Part shown: piece by piece, positions 1 to 8,169 of the stretch | Numbering within the stretch: position 1 is the first letter of the stretch | Layout of the letters: each line of letters begins with the position of its first letter | Origin: Prauserella halophila | GTDB lineage: Bacteria > Actinomycetota > Actinomycetes > Mycobacteriales > Pseudonocardiaceae | Assembly: GCF_024171895.1 (NCBI RefSeq) | Contig: NZ_JAMTCQ010000010.1 | Span: forward strand, 186,001-250,000 | Reading direction: 5' to 3' | Length of the DNA stretch: 64,000 nt | Position numbers and translations under genes: made by a program | The notes under the pieces: model-generated | Seen by the model: only the letters and a program-made list of their open reading frames with translations | Told to the model about the DNA's origin: nothing | Database searches by the model: none

Positions 1-579
1 CGCGAGCACGCCCGGCGACAGGTCCGGGTGGTCCAGCCACCAGTCCGCGAGTGCCTCCGCGGCGCCGACCAGCGCGGCCGACAGGCCCTCGCCGGAGAAT
101 TCGGCCTGTTCTCCGAGGCCCTTGCGTGAGCCCTCCGACACGACCAGCTTCGTCACCATCTCGATCGCGTGCGAGCGCAGCGCGGTGACCTCGGCGGCGA
201 ACTTCTCGCCCACGGCCAGTGCCTGCTGGTGCAGCACCGTCCAGGACGCGCGGTGTTCGGCCACGAACCCGTAGAACGCGCGCAGCCCCGTCCACAGCTG
301 CATGTCGGCGGCGACGTCCACGTCGATACCCGTTCGCACGGCCTCGATCAGCCGATTCGCCTCGCGGCGGATGCATTGGAGGAACAGGTCCTCCTTCGAG
401 CCGAGGTAGCTGTAGATCATCGGCTTCGACACGCCCGCGACCTCGGACACCTCGTCCATCGAGGCGGGGTGGTAGCCGTGGCGGGCGAACACCGTGACGG
501 CGGCGTCGAGAATCTGCTTCTCGCGCACCGCCCTCGGCAGGCGTTTCGATTTCTCCGCCTGCTGCTCGCTCTCCGTCAC
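1..579 (-). CDS. TetR family transcriptional regulator (partial, runs off window)
   Basis: The reading frame enters from beyond base 1 and starts at GTG 579, which is preceded by a strong GGGAGGAAGC ribosome site. The N-terminus holds a TetR helix-turn-helix at about residues 22-66 (ILDAAVTVFARHGY, then SMDEVSEVAGVSKPMIYSY), the usual TetR_N layout. The following helices, about 130 residues visible, form the ligand-binding part; its end is missing. It diverges from the SCP2-type gene at 803, and the spacer carries a TTAC-N6-GTAA-like site that recurs before the acyl-CoA dehydrogenase gene at 45.7 kb. An inferred role is a repressor of lipid or acyl-CoA genes that also controls itself. The family is clear, the ligand is not. 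Confidence 0.85.
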   Translation of the reverse strand, partial: MTESEQQAEKSKRLPRAVREKQILDAAVTVFARHGYHPASMDEVSEVAGVSKPMIYSYLGSKEDLFLQCIRREANRLIEAVRTGIDVDVAADMQLWTGLRAFYGFVAEHRASWTVLHQQALAVGEKFAAEVTALRSHAIEMVTKLVVSEGSRKGLGEQAEFSGEGLSAALVGAAEALADWWLDHPDLSPGVLA

Positions 580-779
580 GCTTCCTCCCGGTCGACGACT
601 CGTCGGTGCCGCCGATCCCCGCGGCGGCACACCGTTGGGTGACTCTACGCCGCGCCGCGGTACCGTGTCCCCGTGATCCGCTCGCAGTGGCACCGGCGAG
701 CGGGACGGCTGCGGCCGCAGGGCTCACCCGACCCGGTACCCGCGATCGGTCAACCCGACAGGTGCATTTGCCGGTATAT

Positions 780-793
780 ATACCCCTGAGTAA
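780..793. promoter_or_regulatory. Candidate operator, TAC-CCCTGA-GTA palindrome
   Basis: The 14-base site ATACCCCTGAGTAA lies 10 bases before the GTG of the SCP2-type gene, just after a TATATATA run. It matches 12 of 14 bases of TTACCCCTAAGTAA at 45865-45878, upstream of the acyl-CoA dehydrogenase. The outer bases form an inverted repeat (TAC..GTA) and even the asymmetric centre is shared. Its position between a divergent TetR gene and its neighbour suggests it is that regulator's binding site (inference). Confidence 0.5.
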
Positions 794-802
794 CCTGACG
801 CC

Positions 803-1357
803 GTGCCGACTGGAAGTGTGCTCGACGAGTTCGCGCGCAGCATCGACGTGGCAGTGCTGAGCACCGAACAGTTTCTCCGTGTGCTCGAGACGCTCCACAT
901 GCTGGACTCGACCGGCTCGGGCATCGAGCTCGATTCGCTATCCACCGACGTGCTGGCCGCGATCGTGCGTGCGGCGTCGAAGGAGCAGCTCGCGGGCGTG
1001 GCCCGCCATCCGCAGCTGCGCGCGCTGTTCCTCGAAGAGGTGTTCCGCCGCATGGCCGACCACTTCAGTCCGGAGCGTGCCGGGGACGCGGACATCGTCG
1101 TGACCTGGCGTTTCCCGAACGGGGACGATTACGACCGCTACCAGACGGTCATCGAGGACGGCCGTTGCGTGTCGACGGCCGACTGTGTGCTCACCCCGGA
1201 CACGACGATCACCGCGCCGTTCGACGACTTCCTCCGCGTCGCCACCGGCAACGCCCGTCCGGCGTCGCAGTTCGTCAGGGGCAAGCTGAAGGTCAAGGGT
1301 GACTACGCGCCCGCCGTCCGTATGCTCAGCTTCTTCGACCTCCCGGGGGCGGCCTGA
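803..1357 (+). CDS. SCP2-type sterol/lipid-binding domain protein
   Basis: A 184-residue protein starting at GTG 803. The C-terminal two thirds (about residues 70-180) has the SCP2 lipid-binding pattern: a beta segment DIVVTWRFPNG, then DCVLTPDTTITAPFDDFLRVATGNARP, then a KLKVKGDYAPAVRMLSFF helix resembling the KIKGDxxLA ending of SCP2 folds. The N-terminal part is helical and unassigned. Such proteins bind fatty acyl or sterol-like ligands in the cytosol and often sit with beta-oxidation genes. It diverges from a TetR gene and shares an operator-like site with the acyl-CoA dehydrogenase gene at 45.7 kb, which supports a lipid role. No catalytic residues are seen. Confidence 0.7.
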   Translation: MPTGSVLDEFARSIDVAVLSTEQFLRVLETLHMLDSTGSGIELDSLSTDVLAAIVRAASKEQLAGVARHPQLRALFLEEVFRRMADHFSPERAGDADIVVTWRFPNGDDYDRYQTVIEDGRCVSTADCVLTPDTTITAPFDDFLRVATGNARPASQFVRGKLKVKGDYAPAVRMLSFFDLPGAA

Positions 1358-1391
1358 CGGCGGGCGCGTGTCGTCACGGGTCGGAGGCGGC

Positions 1392-1832
1392 TCAGCCGAA
1401 GGCGACGACCTCCCCGCGGTCGCCGAAAACAACGGCCTCGTTGTAGGCGATTTCCCAGCGGTTGCCCTCGGGGTCGGCGAAGTAGGCCGACCTGCCGCCC
1501 CAGGCGCGCTCCTGTGGTTCGGCGACGTCGCCCGCGCCCATGGCGAGAGCAGCGTCGTAGGCCGTGTCGACGTCCTCCGGGCTGTCGACGTTGACGGCGA
1601 GCGTGAACCCACCGCCGTACATGCCTGCGCCCGTCTCCTCGGACAGTGCCGTCCGCGGATGCAGCGCCAGCACCACGCCGCCGACCAGGAAGCCCACCCA
1701 GTCGTCACGGCTGGCGGGCAGTTCCTCCCAGCCGAGCGCCCTGTAGAAATCGCGCAGTTCCTCGACGTTCGCTGCGGCCAACGTCACGACGGTCATTCGC
1801 TGCGGCACGGTCCGCGCTGGTACTTCGGTCAT
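1392..1832 (-). CDS. VOC (glyoxalase/bleomycin-resistance fold) protein
   Basis: About 146 residues from ATG 1832; an in-frame GTG at 1853 is possible but has a poorer ribosome site. The chain has the VOC pattern: an N-terminal strand MTVVTLAAANVEELRDFYRALGWEEL, a middle VVLALHPR segment, and a second module ending with GRSAYFADPEGNRWEIAYN, the typical DPxGNxxE metal-ligand strand. The family includes glyoxalases, dioxygenases and antibiotic-binding proteins, and the substrate cannot be read from the sequence. It is convergent with the SCP2-type gene and divergent from fxsA. No operon partner is seen. Confidence 0.85.
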   Translation of the reverse strand: MTEVPARTVPQRMTVVTLAAANVEELRDFYRALGWEELPASRDDWVGFLVGGVVLALHPRTALSEETGAGMYGGGFTLAVNVDSPEDVDTAYDAALAMGAGDVAEPQERAWGGRSAYFADPEGNRWEIAYNEAVVFGDRGEVVAFG

Positions 1833-1971
1833 GACCCGGATTGTGCCTTCCACCCTCGGTAGGACTGCGACGGCGTGCGGTGATGCCCGGAATGGGCGGT
1901 TGATACTCCCGTCGGCTTCACACGGTGATCACGAGCAGGATCAAAACGGACGTCCCGTACGTTGACCCGAT

Positions 1972-2496
1972 ATGGCCGTTCTGCTCTTGCTGTACGTGAT
2001 CGCCGAGGTGGCCGCCGTGTGGACGGTGGCGTCGTTCATCGGCTTCCTCCCGACGATCGGACTGCTGATCGCGGGCGCCTTCATCGGGTCGTGGCTGGCC
2101 CGCAGGGAAGGTGGCAAGGCGATGCGGGCGTTCAGTGCGACGGCCCGCTCAGGGAGGTCGCCGCACGAGGAGATCACCGACGGCATGCTCGTCGGTGTCG
2201 GCGGTCTGCTGATCCTGTTGCCCGGGTTCGTCAGTGACGTCATCGGCCTGCTGTTCCTGGTGCCGCCGACCCGGAAGGTGGTGCGCCGGGCCTGGCTGCG
2301 GCGCGCGCAGAAGCGGGCACCGGTGGGTGGAGCCGCGTACGGCGGTGGCCCGTTCGGCCCCGGCATGCGCAGCCAGGTGATCGTTGTCGACAGCGAGGTC
2401 GTCTCCGACGGCCCGGACGCGGCCGACACGTCGCGCGAGCGTGACCGGTCCGGCGACGACCGTGACGACGGCCCACCCCGCATCATCGAAGGCTGA
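1972..2496 (+). CDS. fxsA: FxsA family membrane protein
   Basis: 174 residues. The N-terminal 100 or so residues match the FxsA family: a first membrane segment MAVLLLLYVIAEVAAVWTV, a second around PTIGLLIAGAFIGSWLA, then the hallmark ITDGMLVGVGGLLILLPGFVSDVIGLLFLVPPTR, which is a membrane pair closing with PPTR. The C-terminal 60 residues are charged and probably cytosolic (RDRSGDDRDDGPP). FxsA in Escherichia coli modulates exclusion of phage T7 by the F plasmid; in actinobacteria the role is unknown. It stands alone, transcribed away from the VOC gene. Confidence 0.9.
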   Translation: MAVLLLLYVIAEVAAVWTVASFIGFLPTIGLLIAGAFIGSWLARREGGKAMRAFSATARSGRSPHEEITDGMLVGVGGLLILLPGFVSDVIGLLFLVPPTRKVVRRAWLRRAQKRAPVGGAAYGGGPFGPGMRSQVIVVDSEVVSDGPDAADTSRERDRSGDDRDDGPPRIIEG

Positions 2497-2569
2497 CGGG
2501 TCCGGCTGTAGACGAGCGCGGCGGCCTCCGGACCCGGAACCCAGGGATCCGGGTCCGGAGACCGCGCGC

Positions 2570-2584
2570 GCAGAACACGCGGGT
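2570..2584. repeat. Single GCAGAACACGCGGGT intergenic repeat
   Basis: One copy of the GCAGAACACGCGGG word found in triplicate at 14551-14609 and, inverted, at 9873-9938. It sits at the end of the dipeptidase gene, overlapping its stop region. Confidence 0.5.
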
Positions 2585-4014
2585 CAGCCGCGGGCGTGGG
2601 CGTCCAGGAAGTGGGCGACCGCCTCGGTGACGCGGGTGGCCTGCGGGACGTGCAGCCACTCGTCGGGCACGTGGGCGTTCGAGTCCGGCCCGAGCGCGCC
2701 CGTGACCAGGAACTGCGCCTCCGGGTACTTCTTCCCGAGCAGGCCCATGAACGGGATCGAGCCGCCGAGCCCGCTGGTGCGCCACGGTGCGTCGAACACC
2801 GTGGTGCTCACCGACTCCAACGTCGAAGCCAGCCACGGCGCCGCGTCGGGTGCGTTCCACCCGTCGGCGGCCTCGACTCCCGAGAGCTCGACGGTCGCGC
2901 CGTACGGCACATCCGTGGTCAGCGCCTTCTTGATGGCTTCGATCGCGGCGGTGGAATCGGCCGTCGGCGGCAACCGGAAGCTCAGCGCCAGCGTCGAGGC
3001 CGACCGCAGCACGTTGCCCGCGTCGTCGGGTTCGGGGAAACCGGACGCGCCGATGATCGACAGCGTCGGTCGCCACGCGTTGTTCAGCAGCAGCTCGACG
3101 TCGTCACCCGCCATCGGCTGCGTCGAGGCGTGCAGCGGGAACGCGCTCGCGGCGGAGCCGGGCGGTGTGACCTCGGCCGTCGCGCCCGCCTCGGTGATCC
3201 GGTTCTGCGGGATCGAGACGGTGCACTCGGGCAGCAGCACCTCGCCGGTGGCCGAGTCCTCGATGCGGTCGAGCAGCGTGCGCAGGACGCGGAACGAGTC
3301 CGGCACCACGCCGCTGGCCAGGCCGGAGTGCTGCGAGGAGTCGAGCACGCGCACCGTCAGGTCGACCTGGGCGAGTCCGCGCAGCGACGTCGTCAGCCAC
3401 AGCCGTTCGTAGTCGTTGCCGCCGGAGTCGAGGCACACGACGAACGTGACGCGGCCGAGCCGATCGGACAGGTGCTCGAGGTAGGCGGGCAGGTCGGGAC
3501 TGCCGGACTCCTCGCCCGTCTCCAGCAGCACGACGGAGCGCGCGTGCATGCCGCCGCCCGCGCGCACGGCTTCGAGCGCGGCCGTCGCGGCGTAGCCCGC
3601 GTATCCGTCGTCGGCCGAACCGCGTCCGTACAGCTTGTGCCCGTCGGCGACCGGCGTCCACGGCCCGAGTCCCTCGGACCAGCCACCGACCGGTGGCTGC
3701 TTGTCGAGGTGGCCGTAGAGCAGCACGGTGCCCGCGTCCTCGGCGCCCGGCGTTGCGGGGACGTCGAGTAGCAGCACCGGGCTCCGGCCGGGCAGTCGCA
3801 CGACGTCGATGGTCGCTCCCGGGATCTGCCGGGACTCCATCCATGCGTGCACGTGCGCGATCGCGGCGTCGAGGTGGCCGGAGGTTTCCCATTCGGAGTC
3901 GAATCCCGGCGACAATGCGGGGATCTCGATGAGTCCGGACAGGCTGGGCAGGATCTCTTCCGACCACGTCTCCCGGACGGTGTCGGCTACGGTTCGCTGT
4001 TCCACGTCGCCCAT
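2584..4014 (-). CDS. M20/M28-type dipeptidase (intact copy)
   Basis: 476 residues from ATG 4014 (MGDVEQRT). The frame stays open much further upstream, but that extension is arginine-rich, has no family match and overlaps the neighbouring dipeptidase. Zinc-peptidase landmarks of family M20 are in order: YGHLDKQP (metal His), GRGSADDGY (bridging Asp), ETGEESGS (catalytic Glu pair), a dimerisation insert, and SNAHVPDEW near the end (metal His). Such enzymes cleave dipeptides or acylated amino acids in the cytosol with two zinc ions. It is the downstream member of a tandem pair; the other copy (4128-5550) is about the same length and clearly homologous but frameshifted. Confidence 0.9.
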   Translation of the reverse strand: MGDVEQRTVADTVRETWSEEILPSLSGLIEIPALSPGFDSEWETSGHLDAAIAHVHAWMESRQIPGATIDVVRLPGRSPVLLLDVPATPGAEDAGTVLLYGHLDKQPPVGGWSEGLGPWTPVADGHKLYGRGSADDGYAGYAATAALEAVRAGGGMHARSVVLLETGEESGSPDLPAYLEHLSDRLGRVTFVVCLDSGGNDYERLWLTTSLRGLAQVDLTVRVLDSSQHSGLASGVVPDSFRVLRTLLDRIEDSATGEVLLPECTVSIPQNRITEAGATAEVTPPGSAASAFPLHASTQPMAGDDVELLLNNAWRPTLSIIGASGFPEPDDAGNVLRSASTLALSFRLPPTADSTAAIEAIKKALTTDVPYGATVELSGVEAADGWNAPDAAPWLASTLESVSTTVFDAPWRTSGLGGSIPFMGLLGKKYPEAQFLVTGALGPDSNAHVPDEWLHVPQATRVTEAVAHFLDAHARG

Positions 4015-4073
4015 CCTGCCACTGGTCGGCCGCGGCGACGTCGATTCGTCGAAGGTGGCAGCGCTCGCCGGAC

Positions 4074-4118
4074 TCTGCCCGTGCTCCCCGAGTTCTGCCC
4101 GTGCTCCCCGGATTCCAC
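4074..4118. repeat. Short tandem repeat between the dipeptidase genes
   Basis: Two and a half copies of a roughly 20-base unit with core CTGCCCGTGCTCCCCG lie in the spacer between the two M20 genes. It is non-coding and of the same style as other spacer duplications in this window. Confidence 0.6.
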
Positions 4119-4127
4119 CCGTGCGCG

Positions 4128-5550
4128 TCACGACCTCGCGTGCGCGTCGATGATCCGCGCGACGGCCTCGGTGACGCGTTCGGTCTGCTCCAGGTGCAGC
4201 CATTCGTCGGGCACGTGCGCGTTGTTTCCCGGGCCGCGCGGGCCGGTGACGACGAACTGCGCCTCGGGGTAGGCGCGGCCGAACAGGCCGAGGAACGGGA
4301 TCGTGCCGCCGAGGCCGAGCGCACGCCACGGCAGGCCGAACACGTCGCTGCCGACCTCGTCGAGGGTCGATTCCAGCCACGCCGCGCGGGGCCCGCGTTC
4401 CAGCCGGTCGCCGCATCGGTGCGGGTGATCTCGACCTGTGCGCCGAACGGCGGGTCGGTGGTGAGCACCCGGGTCAACGCGGCCAGTGCCGTGTCGCCGT
4501 CGACGGTCGGCGGCAGGCGGAAACTCAGCTTCACGCCGGTGTGCGGCCGCAGCACGTTGCCGGCCTCCCGCAGCGGCGGCAGCCCGTCGGCGCCCGTGAC
4601 CGACATCGTCGTGGACCACGTGTTCGCCAGTACCAGGTCGGCGACGTCGGCGGTGCCGTTGCGCGCGTAGCGCATGCCGTCGACCAGCGGCAACGCCGGC
4701 GCCAGCGCCTCGCCCGCGGCGCGGACCTCGGCGAGCCGGTCGGCAGGCACGTCGGTGACGAGCTCGGGCAGCTGCAGCCGGCCGGTGCGCGGGTCCTCGA
4801 TGCGGTCGAGCAGTTCCCGCAGGATACGGAAACTGCTGGGCACGAGACCGCTGGCGTGGCCGGAGTGGACGCCCGACGTGAGCACCCGGACGGTCAGATC
4901 GAACGAGACCATCCCGCGCAGTGACGTCGCCAGCCACAGCCGTTCGTGGTCCGCGCCGGAAGTGTCGAGGCAGACGACGAGGCCGACCTCGCCCAGCCGC
5001 GGCCGCAGGTGTTCCAGATATGCACCGAGGTCGGGGCTGCCGGACTCCTCGCACGTCTCCAGCAGGACGACCGTGCGCGCATGGGCGCCGCCGCCCGCGT
5101 GCAGCGCTTCGAGGGCGGTCGCCGCCGCGTAGGCCGCGTACCCGTCGTCGCCCGCGCCGCGGCCGTACAGCCTGCCGCCGGTGACGACGGCGTCCACGGC
5201 CCCAGTCCCGGCGACCACTCGCCTGCCGCCGGTTGTTTGTCCAGGTGGCCGTAGACGACGACGGTCTCGTCGCCGCGGGCGCCGTCCGTGGCGGGGACGT
5301 CGAGCAGCAGCACCGGGGTGCGGCCGGGCAGTTCGACGACCTCGGTACTCGCACCGGGGAAGCCGCGGGCGTCGAGGTAGGTGCGCACGTGGTCCACGGC
5401 CGCGTGCAGTTGCCGCGTCGTCGCCCACTCGGCGTCGAACGCCGGGGACAGGGCCGGTATCTCGACCAGACCGGCCAGGCTGCCGGTCGCCGTACCGGAG
5501 TCCGCCGCCCATCGGACGCGAACCGTTTCCCGAATCACCGTCGTATCCAT
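4128..5550 (-). pseudogene. M20/M28-type dipeptidase, broken by two one-base deletions
   Basis: Starting at ATG 5550 (MDTTVIRETVRV), the frame reads as an M20 dipeptidase through YGHLDKQP and GLGPWTP. It then breaks near 5188-5192, where one base is missing from a run reading ACGCCGTCGTC. A second frame continues with LYGRGAGDDGY, ETCEESGSPDL and the insert as far as TGWNAG. It breaks again near 4388-4397, where one G is missing in a GGG/CCC run. The third frame finishes with SNAHVPDEW-like NNAHVPDEWLH and the stop at 4128. Restoring two bases gives 474 residues, matching the 476-residue neighbour. Either it is a decaying duplicate or both breaks are assembly errors in GC runs. All catalytic residues are intact. 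Confidence 0.8.
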
Positions 5551-5917
5551 GCGCTCATCCAAACACGCACGAAGGTGTGACGGGGATCGCTCGCGTGTCA
5601 CACGACCCGCAAGCGCGTGCTCACAGGATGTCGCTGCGCGAGCGGTGAGCCCTGGACAGGAGTGGAATGGACACCAGACTTTCGGCGGACTCACCGTCGG
5701 TAGTCCGAGTATTCTCCCAGCTCAACGCCATGTTCTAGGCAAAAATTCGGCCACGGGCCCTCCGCAAACCTCCCCCGTTCGTGCCAGGATGACGTCGTGA
5801 ACCGTCACCGCCGACGGACACCGGCGCGGCCACACCACAGGTGCGCGCCGGCGGTGCCGGCGGCGCGCCGTCACGGTCGCCACAAGCGGCCGAGCGGCAC
5901 GACCTGGAGGAGAAACC
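5551..5917. other. Gene-free divergent promoter region
   Basis: 367 bases between the broken dipeptidase (left) and the E1alpha gene (right). No convincing coding frame, repeat or RNA was seen. Promoters of both divergent units must lie here. Confidence 0.5.
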
Positions 5918-7132
5918 ATGCCGTCCCCAGAACAGTGGACGCGACCGGACCCCGGCGCCGGCCCCGCCGCGACAGCGGCACAGCCGTCCCCGGAGCAGGT
6001 GATCGCAGGTTTGCGAGCGACGACCGAAGGTGGTGCCGAGCTGACGCAGCTGCTGACCCCGGAAGGTGAGCGGCTGGCCGACAGCCGGTTCGATCCCTAT
6101 ATCGCCGATATCGACACCGAAGCACTGCGCGACCTGTACCGCGACATGGTGCTGGTGCGCAGAGCCGACCGGGAATCCAACGCCATGCAGCGGCAGGGCC
6201 AGCTCGGCATCTGGGTTCCGCTGCTCGGCCAGGAAGCCGCGCAGGTCGGTTCCGGCCGTGCGCTGCGCCCGTCGGACATGGCGTTCCCCAGCTACCGTGA
6301 ACACGGCGTCGCGTACACCCGCGGTATCGATTTCCGCGAGCTGCTGGGCATTTTCCGCTGCACCGACCAGTCGGGCTGGGACCCGGCGAAGTACGGCTTC
6401 CACCCGTACACGATCGTCATCGGCAACCAGGTCATCAACGCCGCCGGGTATGCCATGGGCCAGAAGTTCGACGGCAAGGTCGGCAACGCCGACGACGCCG
6501 ACAACGAGGCCACGATCGTCTACTTCGGCGACGGCGCCACCAGCCAGGGCGACGTGCACGAGGGCTTCGTGTGGGGTGCGGTCTACGACGCGCCGGTCGT
6601 CTTCTTCTGCCAGAACAACCAGTGGGCGATCTCCGAGCCGACCGAACGCCAGTCGCGGCTGCCGCTGTATCAGCGTGCCCGCGGTTACGGTTTCCCCGGT
6701 ATCCGGGTCGACGGCAACGACGTCCTGGCCTGCATGGCCGTGACACGGTGGGCGCTCGACGAGTGCCGCCACGGCAACGGACCGGTGCTCATCGAGGCGT
6801 TCACCTACCGCATGGACGCCCACACCACGACGGACGACCCGACGCGCTACCGGCTGTCCGACGAGCTCGAGGCGTGGAAGCTGAAGGACCCGGTCGAGCG
6901 GGTGCGCGCCCACCTCGCGCGTGCGGGCGGCGCCGAGCAGGACTTCTTCGACGGCGTCGACGCCGAGGCCGACGAGTTCGCGGCGCAGTTGCGCGATCAC
7001 TGCTTCAACATGCCCGATCCACCACCGGAACGGATCTTCAGTGAGGTGTACGCCGACACTCCGGCCACATTGGACACCCAGCGCGAGGAGTACCTGAGCT
7101 ACCTTGCCGGTTTCGCGGGAGGTGAGCACTGA
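5918..7132 (+). CDS. 2-oxoacid dehydrogenase E1 component, alpha subunit
   Basis: 404 residues from ATG 5918 after GGAGGAGAAACC. It is the alpha half of the thiamine-diphosphate decarboxylase of pyruvate or branched-chain 2-oxoacid dehydrogenase. The TPP/magnesium motif begins with GDGATSQGDVHEG at about residue 207 and ends with QNNQWAIS. The phosphorylation-loop-like stretch YRMDAHTTTDDPTRYR follows. The first 45 residues are a Pro/Ala-rich extension. The start codon of the beta subunit overlaps its stop (TGATG), so E1alpha and E1beta are translationally coupled, as needed for an equimolar heterotetramer. The hetero-dimeric E1 and branched-chain-like E2 suggest a branched-chain 2-oxoacid substrate, but pyruvate is possible. 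No E3 gene lies nearby. Confidence 0.93.
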   Translation: MPSPEQWTRPDPGAGPAATAAQPSPEQVIAGLRATTEGGAELTQLLTPEGERLADSRFDPYIADIDTEALRDLYRDMVLVRRADRESNAMQRQGQLGIWVPLLGQEAAQVGSGRALRPSDMAFPSYREHGVAYTRGIDFRELLGIFRCTDQSGWDPAKYGFHPYTIVIGNQVINAAGYAMGQKFDGKVGNADDADNEATIVYFGDGATSQGDVHEGFVWGAVYDAPVVFFCQNNQWAISEPTERQSRLPLYQRARGYGFPGIRVDGNDVLACMAVTRWALDECRHGNGPVLIEAFTYRMDAHTTTDDPTRYRLSDELEAWKLKDPVERVRAHLARAGGAEQDFFDGVDAEADEFAAQLRDHCFNMPDPPPERIFSEVYADTPATLDTQREEYLSYLAGFAGGEH

Positions 7133-8160
7133 TGGCGGCACCCGCGGCATCCCCTGTGGACACCCAGTCGGCGAGCACTCAGACCATGACCATCGGCAAG
7201 GCGCTGAACAACGGCCTGCGCGCGTCGATGGAGGCCGACCCGAAGGTTCTCGTGATGGGCGAGGACGTCGGCAAGCTCGGCGGCGTCTTCCGCGTCACCG
7301 ACGGGCTGCAGAAGGACTTCGGCGAACACCGCGTGCTCGACACGCCGCTGGCCGAGTCGGGCATCGTCGGCACGGCCATCGGACTGGCCGTGCGCGGGTT
7401 CCGGCCGGTGTGCGAGATCCAGTTCGAGGGGTTCATCTTCCCGGCGTTCGACCAGATCTCCAGCCAGCTCGCGAAGCTGCACTACCGCACCCAGGGCAAG
7501 CTCAAGGCACCCGTCGTGATCCGCGTGCCGTTCGGCGGCGGGATCGGCGCGGTCGAGCACCACTCGGAATCGCCCGAGTCGCTGTTCTCGCACATCCCGG
7601 GGCTCAAGGTCGTCTCGTGTGCGAACCCGGTCGACGCCTACTGGATGATGCAGCAGGCGATCAGTTCGGACGACCCCGTGATGCTGTTCGAGCCGAAGAA
7701 GCTGTACCACTCGAGCGCGCTGAAGGCGCCGGTCGACACGTCGGCCACGCCCGATGCGCTGCACAGCTCGCGGGTCGTGCGCCACGGGGACACGGCCACG
7801 ATCGCGGCGTACGGCCCCTCGCTGCCGGTGGCGCTCGACGCGGCCACGGCCGCGCAGGAGGAGGGCCGCAGCCTCGAGGTGATCGATCTGCGCACGCTGT
7901 CGCCGCTCGACCTCGGCCCGGTGTTCGAGTCGGTGCGCCGCACCGGCAGGCTCGTCGTGGTCAGCGAGGCCTCGTCCGAGGTGTCCCTGACGTCGGAGGT
8001 GGCCGCGCGTGTGCAGCAGGAGTGCTTCTACTCGCTGGAGGCGCCGGTGCAGCGGGCCACCGGATTCGACACGCCGTATCCACCGGCCAAGCTCGAGGAG
8101 CACTTCCTGCCCGACCTGGATCGGGTGCTGTATGCCGTCGACCGCGCGCTGGAATGGTGA
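7132..8160 (+). CDS. 2-oxoacid dehydrogenase E1 component, beta subunit
   Basis: 342 residues overlapping the alpha gene by one base. The family landmarks are MGEDVGKLGGVFRVTDGL near residue 40, DTPLAESGIVGTAIGLAVRGFRPVCEIQF, and a C-terminal transketolase-like domain with VIDLRTLSPLDLGPV and VVVSEAS. The beta subunit supplies part of the active site and docks to the E2 core. The first 15 residues are a low-complexity lead. Together with the flanking genes it forms a three-gene E1alpha-E1beta-E2 operon; nine bases separate it from E2 with a GAGGAGG ribosome site between them. Confidence 0.93.
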   Translation: MAAPAASPVDTQSASTQTMTIGKALNNGLRASMEADPKVLVMGEDVGKLGGVFRVTDGLQKDFGEHRVLDTPLAESGIVGTAIGLAVRGFRPVCEIQFEGFIFPAFDQISSQLAKLHYRTQGKLKAPVVIRVPFGGGIGAVEHHSESPESLFSHIPGLKVVSCANPVDAYWMMQQAISSDDPVMLFEPKKLYHSSALKAPVDTSATPDALHSSRVVRHGDTATIAAYGPSLPVALDAATAAQEEGRSLEVIDLRTLSPLDLGPVFESVRRTGRLVVVSEASSEVSLTSEVAARVQQECFYSLEAPVQRATGFDTPYPPAKLEEHFLPDLDRVLYAVDRALEW

Positions 8161-8169
8161 GGAGGATTC

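Noticed and set aside
4015-4416. N-terminal extension of the intact dipeptidase
   Set aside because: Arginine-rich, overlaps the neighbouring gene, no family match; ATG 4014 starts exactly where similarity begins.
3104-5512. An 802-codon minus-strand frame spanning both dipeptidase genes
   Set aside because: It is a mixture of real codons from the middle of the broken dipeptidase and arginine-rich out-of-frame sequence; not a fusion gene.
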